DNA of 64,000 bases from Dillenia suffruticosa (Eukaryota; Streptophyta; Magnoliopsida; Dilleniales; Dilleniaceae): NCBI GenBank assembly GCA_033439265.1, contig JAVTVX010000004.1:14087701-14151700 (forward strand). The letters are read 5' to 3'. The notes beneath the pieces are model-generated. The model saw nothing but the letters and a program-made list of their open reading frames with translations, had not been told where the DNA came from and did not search any database. Of the stretch, positions 59,437 to 64,000 are shown in pieces (within the stretch, counting starts at the first letter, position 1; each line of letters begins with the position of its first letter). The position numbers and the translations under genes were made by a program.

Positions 59437-62400
59437 AATATTTCCAAACCTAGTGACTCTCTATGTGCTACAAATAAGTCTCTAGCGATGGGTTTGGTGA
59501 AGACGTCAGCCACAATGCTATGTGTCGAAATGTACTTGATGGTCACATCACCCTTCTCGATGATATTTCTAACAAAATTATATCTAGTGTCGATATATTT
59601 GGTTCTATTATGATATTTAGGGTCTCGAGTGTAGGTGATAGCGGCCTAATTATCATAGTAGATTATTACTGGTCTCCCACTATCAGCCACAACCCCTAAG
59701 TCATCCAATAGTTTCTGGACCCAAACACTCTCCTGAACTGTGACTGAGCAAGCTATGAACTCAGCCTCCATCATAAATAGAGCCGCACAGATTTGCTTTT
59801 TGTTACTTCGAGAGATGGCACCACCATTAAGCAAGAAGGTAAAACCTGATATTGATTTGTACTTATCCAGATCACCACCTTAATCGGCGTCTGAATATCC
59901 CACAAGGCGCAAATCACCTCCTTCATAACACAAGGAGTAGCTCGTAGTTCCTTTAAGATATCAAAAAATCATTTTCACTGCTCTTCAGTGACCCCTTCCT
60001 AGATTTGATTGATATCTACTCACCAGACTAACTGCATAACATATGTTTGGTCGTGTACACAATATTACGTACATCAAACTTCTCACTGCACTGGAATAAG
60101 GGATTTTACTCATCTCCCTTACTTTTTCCTGAGTTTTCGAGCGCATCTTAAGACTCAGGCCATCACTCTTGGCGATCAGAGTATCTATGGGATTATAATC
60201 GCTCATCCCAAAACACTCTAGAATCTTCTTAATGTAGATCTCTTGTGAAAGAGTCAACATTCGTCTCGAGCGATCCCTCTAAATCTTAACTCCAAGGATG
60301 AACTCAGCTTCAACCATATCTTTCATGTCGAAACTCGATGACAACTATGCTTTGATTGTTATCAAATACTCAATATTGTTCTTGGCCAATATTATATTAT
60401 CCACATATAAAGACAGGATCACAAAAAAGTCATCATATCGTATCAGATAGACACAATAATCCTCCTCGATCAATGTAAAACCATAAGATATCACCTCATC
60501 GTGAAATCTTAGTTATCATCGCCTGGATGATTGTTTTAGGCCATATATCGACTTCCGAAGTCGACAGACTTTATCCTCATGACCCACTAGAATGAACCCA
60601 GAGGACTGCTCCATGTAGATCTCGTTATCCAGATTTTCGTTAAGAAAAGCGGTCTTTACATCCATTTGATGCAACTATAGATCCATACTTGCGATAATCA
60701 CGAAGAGTAAACAGATCGATGTAAATTTGACTATAGGGGAGAAAGTCTTCTCATAATCAATGCCCCTTTGTTTGCGTATAGCCCTTGGTTACTAGACAGG
60801 TCTTATATCTCTCTACTGATCCATCAGCCTTTCTTTTGATTTTGAGAACCCACTTGTTCCTAATGGCTTTTCTATCCTTAGGTAAGTTCACTAGGTCCCG
60901 GACCTCATTGACTCTCATAGATTCTATCTCCTCTTTCATGGCCTTTAACCATCATTGGTCCTTCATAGGACTCTCGAGAGCCTCCTGAAAAGTCTGAGGT
61001 TCCTTATCATCCTCGGGAGTCACGATTGCGGATCTTATCCTCAATCTGAAAATGACGTCAAGATATATGTCATCGACTACTCCTATGAGGAAAGGGAGCC
61101 TCCTCACCTCTAGATGGGCTACTTTTACTAAGATAAAGATCCATAACGGGTTTTTGAGTCTCACCGCTGGGCTCAACCGAGCCGTTAGGCTCACCCATCT
61201 TATAAAAGGTGAAGTCCTGGTCGATTTCGTCTCTCTTAGGAAAATCATTTTCCAGGAACGTAGCATTATGATATTCGATCTCAGAGACTGTTATCCATAC
61301 GTTCACCTAGAAACACATGTCCCTTAGAATATTTAGAGTACCTTATGAAGATATACTTCTTTCCTTGCGAGCTTAACTTGCCGTGTGGGTGCGAGGAATC
61401 GTGAATGTGTGCAGAACAACCTTATGGCCTCAAATGGCTAAGGTTTGAGGCCATAAGGTTAGGCTGCCTCCCTGTTCAAAACTCATATGGGGTACTAACT
61501 ACAGACTTTGTTGGGACATGGTTGAGAACATAAACAGCAATCAACAATGCATCCCCCAATGGGAGATGGTTAAATTAGTCTGTGCTATCATAGATCTCAT
61601 AATCTCCAATAGAGTCCTATTTCTTCTCTTGGCTACTCCATTTTGCTGGAGAGTAGCAGGAAGAGTCAACTATCTTGTAACACTCTTAGTGAAACAGAGC
61701 TCTTTAAATTGTTCAGACAAATACTCGCGTTCCCGATCGGTTTTAAGAGTCTTAACTCTCAAGTCTAACTGATTTTCTACCTCATTGATAAACCTCCTGA
61801 AATAATCTAATGCCTCAAACTTGTGCGAGATCAGGTAGATATAACCAAAATGCGTATAATCGTCTATAAACGTAATGAAATATGTAGTTTCATTTCGAGC
61901 TCTCAAATTCATAGGCCCACAAATATCGGAGTGGATCAGTTGCAATGGAGTCTCAACTCTCATTGCCTTTCCAAATGGTTTCCTCATCGCTTTGCCAGCT
62001 AAGTAAAACTCACACAAGGGCAAGTCAACCCGAGTTAGTAGACCCAACAGGTCATTCATAGCTAACCAATTCAGTCTCTCTTGCCCTATGTGCTCAAGTC
62101 TACGATACCAAATAGAAACATCATCAACTATGCTATCAGATGTATAAGCAATAGAGGATAAATTATAAATTTTATTATCGGAAACCATATCCAACACATA
62201 AAGTCTATCATGGACCAAACTAGTATATAAAAGAGAATTATCATACGAAATCGAAATACTCAAGTTTCTGAAAAGAACAGAATATCCTAAGGATCTAAAC
62301 AAATAGCAGATATGAGATTCCACCAAATCTCGGGAGCATACAATACATCATGCAGGTATAGGATTTGGTTACTTTGCAGCATCAGCTTGCATGTACCAAT

Positions 62401-62570
62401 CCCCTTCACAACCACAATTACTCCGTTCCCCACAAACAGCATCCTCGCATGGGGACTCAATCGGCGGAACTCCACATATGTGCTTTTATCACGAGTTACA
62501 AGGTTGATGGCTCCTGAGTCTACAATCCACAAAGAAGAGGATCCAGTGAGCATCACAGTGGATGAAACAT
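59437..62570 (-). pseudogene. Copia E pol: protease, integrase, RT, RNase H, broken
   Basis: Protease: WIVDSGAINLVTRDKSTYV (about 62485-62540). Integrase open from 62326 to 61670: WYRRLEHIGQERL (H in the HHCC pair kept), LIHSDICGPMNLRARNET, FITFIDDYTHFGYIYLIS and LKTDREREYLS; the core Asp and Glu are partly kept (NG of the usual DNG is RE). A 17-bp perfect inverted repeat at 61418-61460 lies in the distal integrase. RT: KWVLKIKRKADGSVERYKT (60757-60939), MDVKTAFLNENLDNEIYMEQ, YGLKQSSRR, and a catalytic box YVDN in place of YVDD (about 60400). RNase H: YSDAD, then KYKSISGFTFLLNGGAISR, a stop, and the tail KYIDTRYNFVRN with DVFTKPIARD ending near 59437. Confidence 0.88.
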
Positions 62571-63444
62571 AAGTCATACCATGTAAGGAAGAAGGATATA
62601 CCTTTTGCTCACCACACTCGCGAACGAAATGCCCAGACTTGCCACAAACGTAGCATCTGACTTTGCTCTTGTCAAACTCCTTCTTCCTGCATTTCTGCCC
62701 TTTGTCCTCGGTCTTTGCTGATGGTTTTTCCTTACCTTGGCTAGGTTTCTTGTCATGCTTGTGCCATTTACACTTGATGCTTTTAGAGCCCTTACTCGAC
62801 TCCGTCACATAAGCATAACCAGAAATAGACCTAACCACCACCTGGTGCTCCTCCTCAAGCTCGCAATACCTACTCACATTCATAAAAATACGAATACTCT
62901 CAATATGTGTGAGATAGGTCTTAACTACATGCTAAGAGTTAGGTAAAGACTAGATGACCCCCAACACCTGAAGCTCATTAGAGATTGGCTTCCCCAAATT
63001 CTTTAGAGAGGCGATCATACTCGACATGTGCATAAAATGTTGTCTTATAGTATGATCGGGTCTCTTCTTATAGGTGATGACCCTATAGGTCAGCATCCTC
63101 AACTTAGAATCTGACCGGGAGCCAAGGTGCTCTCTCAGAGCAACCCAAACCAACATCGTAGTAGAATACTGCTCATAAACTGGAATCAGATCAACATGCA
63201 TGCTACCAAGGAGGATTGCCCTAGCTTGGCCATCATTCCTTTTCCATGCACGATATGCCTCCTGATCCAGTTTTGCCTGAGGCGTGTCGCCCACCCTCGG
63301 GTCTGATATCTCGTGACTTAGGACTTCCGCTAGATCCTGTTCCTCGAAGACAAACTGAACCTTCAGATGTCAAATTTCGTAGTTGTCACCGTTCAACTTG
63401 TTTCCCTTTACGAAATCAAGTACAATACTCTTTGTTGCAACCAT
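62571..63444 (-). pseudogene. Copia E gag with zinc knuckle, broken
   Basis: The ATG at 63444 opens MVATKSIVLDFVKGNKLNGD and an early stop replaces the conserved Trp in NYEIW-type sequence. The next open stretch (63294-62950) has AYRAWKRNDGQARAILLGSM, VWVALREHLGSRSDSKLRML and ASLKNLGKPISNELQVLGVI. After two stops the C-terminal half (62883 on) shows a Lys-rich linker and an intact CCHC knuckle CYVCGKSGHFVREC (about 62630-62670). With three stops at least, no full gag is made. Same family as fragment F gag. Confidence 0.85.
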
Positions 63445-63459
63445 AGTCTCCGTCACACA

Positions 63460-64000
63460 GAAAAAGAGACGTTAGTGACTAATGATACTATTATCACAAT
63501 TTCGTATACCTTACAAATCAACAAATCTAAAATGATTCAAATATTAACCCCAAAGCGAGTATATGAGTTAACGGACACCATACACCACAATCCGAGATCT
63601 CATCTCACGATCGGACTTGGATTCGACGCACAAAATCCCACAAATAGTCGCAAATATACAAATACGGCCCTCAAAAATTGAAAAAATTCAATTTCGGATG
63701 ACCTAACAAGCTGTCGGGATCCCCACGCGCCTCTACGCTCCGGCAGCCCATCTGCAGGCTCTGCCATGCTCCTCCACGTGCTGGCAGCAGCCTGGCTCGT
63801 GTGCTAGACGCGCGGTACAACTTACACATGCCGCCACGTGCCGGTGCGGCTTAGCTCATGCGCGCCCAGTCGTGGCACATGGCTCACGCGCCTTCACGCA
63901 CAAAGCTGTGTTACCCGGGTTAGTCAATGGGTCAGGGTCTGACCTAACCGGTCCGTCAACCGGTAGAAGTCTGACCCAACAGTGTCAGTATGCGGGTCGA
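63460..64000 (-). other. Leader region upstream of copia E gag
   Basis: No ORF. The part from 63715 is GC-rich with CCACGTG-type motifs. The 5' LTR is expected further right, beyond the window. Confidence 0.4.

Larger units (their letters stand above)
57988..64000 (-). mobile_element. Ty1/copia element E, 5' LTR outside window
   Basis: Minus-strand order gag (63444), zinc knuckle, protease, integrase, RT, RNase H, 3' UTR, PPT, 3' LTR. It lies next to the truncated 3' LTR of gypsy C, suggesting insertion into it. The coding blocks have relatively few breaks, so it is among the better preserved elements here. The region right of gag (63460-64000) is leader sequence, GC-rich from 63715 on; no LTR end or PBS was found in it. 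Confidence 0.85.

Noticed and set aside
63460-64000. 5' LTR of copia E within the window
   Set aside because: No similarity to the 3' LTR at 57988-58413 and no PBS was found, so the LTR is placed beyond the window.

Overview
This window looks like a transposon-dense stretch of nuclear DNA from a flowering plant. The evidence is one intronless plant-type PPR gene at the left edge, long LTR retrotransposons whose primer-binding sites resemble the initiator-Met tRNA site (TGGTATCAGAG type), a CACTA/En-Spm transposon with both plant transposase families, and a LINE of plant type. I see no rRNA, tRNA, CRISPR array, bacterial operon or virus. Almost every mobile-element ORF is broken by stops and frameshifts, so most entries are pseudogenes. 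Boundaries were placed by eye.

Left part (1-7128). The only host gene is a P-class PPR gene on the minus strand (1-940, cut by the window edge). After a gene-free stretch with a 47-nt poly-T run comes a decayed LINE on the minus strand (about 2010-4817): FADD-box reverse transcriptase, zinc-binding domain, and a linker/RNase H segment that is tandemly duplicated. A Ty3/gypsy-type solo LTR (4818-6794) with a near-perfect 5-bp target duplication sits in the RT. Next to it is part of a second LTR in minus orientation.

Copia element D (7129-18359). This 11.2-kb SIRE-like element has two LTRs of about 1.9 kb, a perfect CATAA target duplication, PBS, PPT, gag with a coiled coil, pol, and an additional ORF downstream of pol. 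Its LTRs, and the spacer between pol and the additional ORF, carry dozens of short TCGACC repeats. It is inserted in the minus-oriented LTR, which resumes at 18365.

Nested gypsy elements (about 20.5-35.1 kb). Element B (LTR end 23085, gag, protease, RT, RNase H) is cut at 26984, exactly where the 5' LTR of element A begins. A has a 3.3-kb LTR with 18-bp GC-rich minisatellites, decayed gag-pol without the integrase core, and a truncated 3' LTR.

CACTA transposon (about 35.8-48.4 kb). It has AT-rich subterminal repeats at both ends, a TNP2-type transposase (39.6-42.3 kb), a Transposase_24/TNP1-type gene (45.2-46.9 kb), a right terminus ending GTAGTG at 48376, and two related 63-bp GC-rich minisatellites in opposite orientation around the TNP2 gene. 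The left terminus was not found.

Right part (48.4-64 kb). Copia fragment F (minus) abuts the CACTA terminus. After an unassigned stretch comes gypsy element C (LTR end 54568, gag, then an integrase with its core missing and a 3' LTR start). Then comes copia element E (minus), with a 3' LTR at about 57988-58413, pol, protease and gag up to 63444; its 5' LTR lies beyond the window. The nesting gives a relative order of insertions: LINE before solo LTR 1, minus LTR before D, B before A, C before E.
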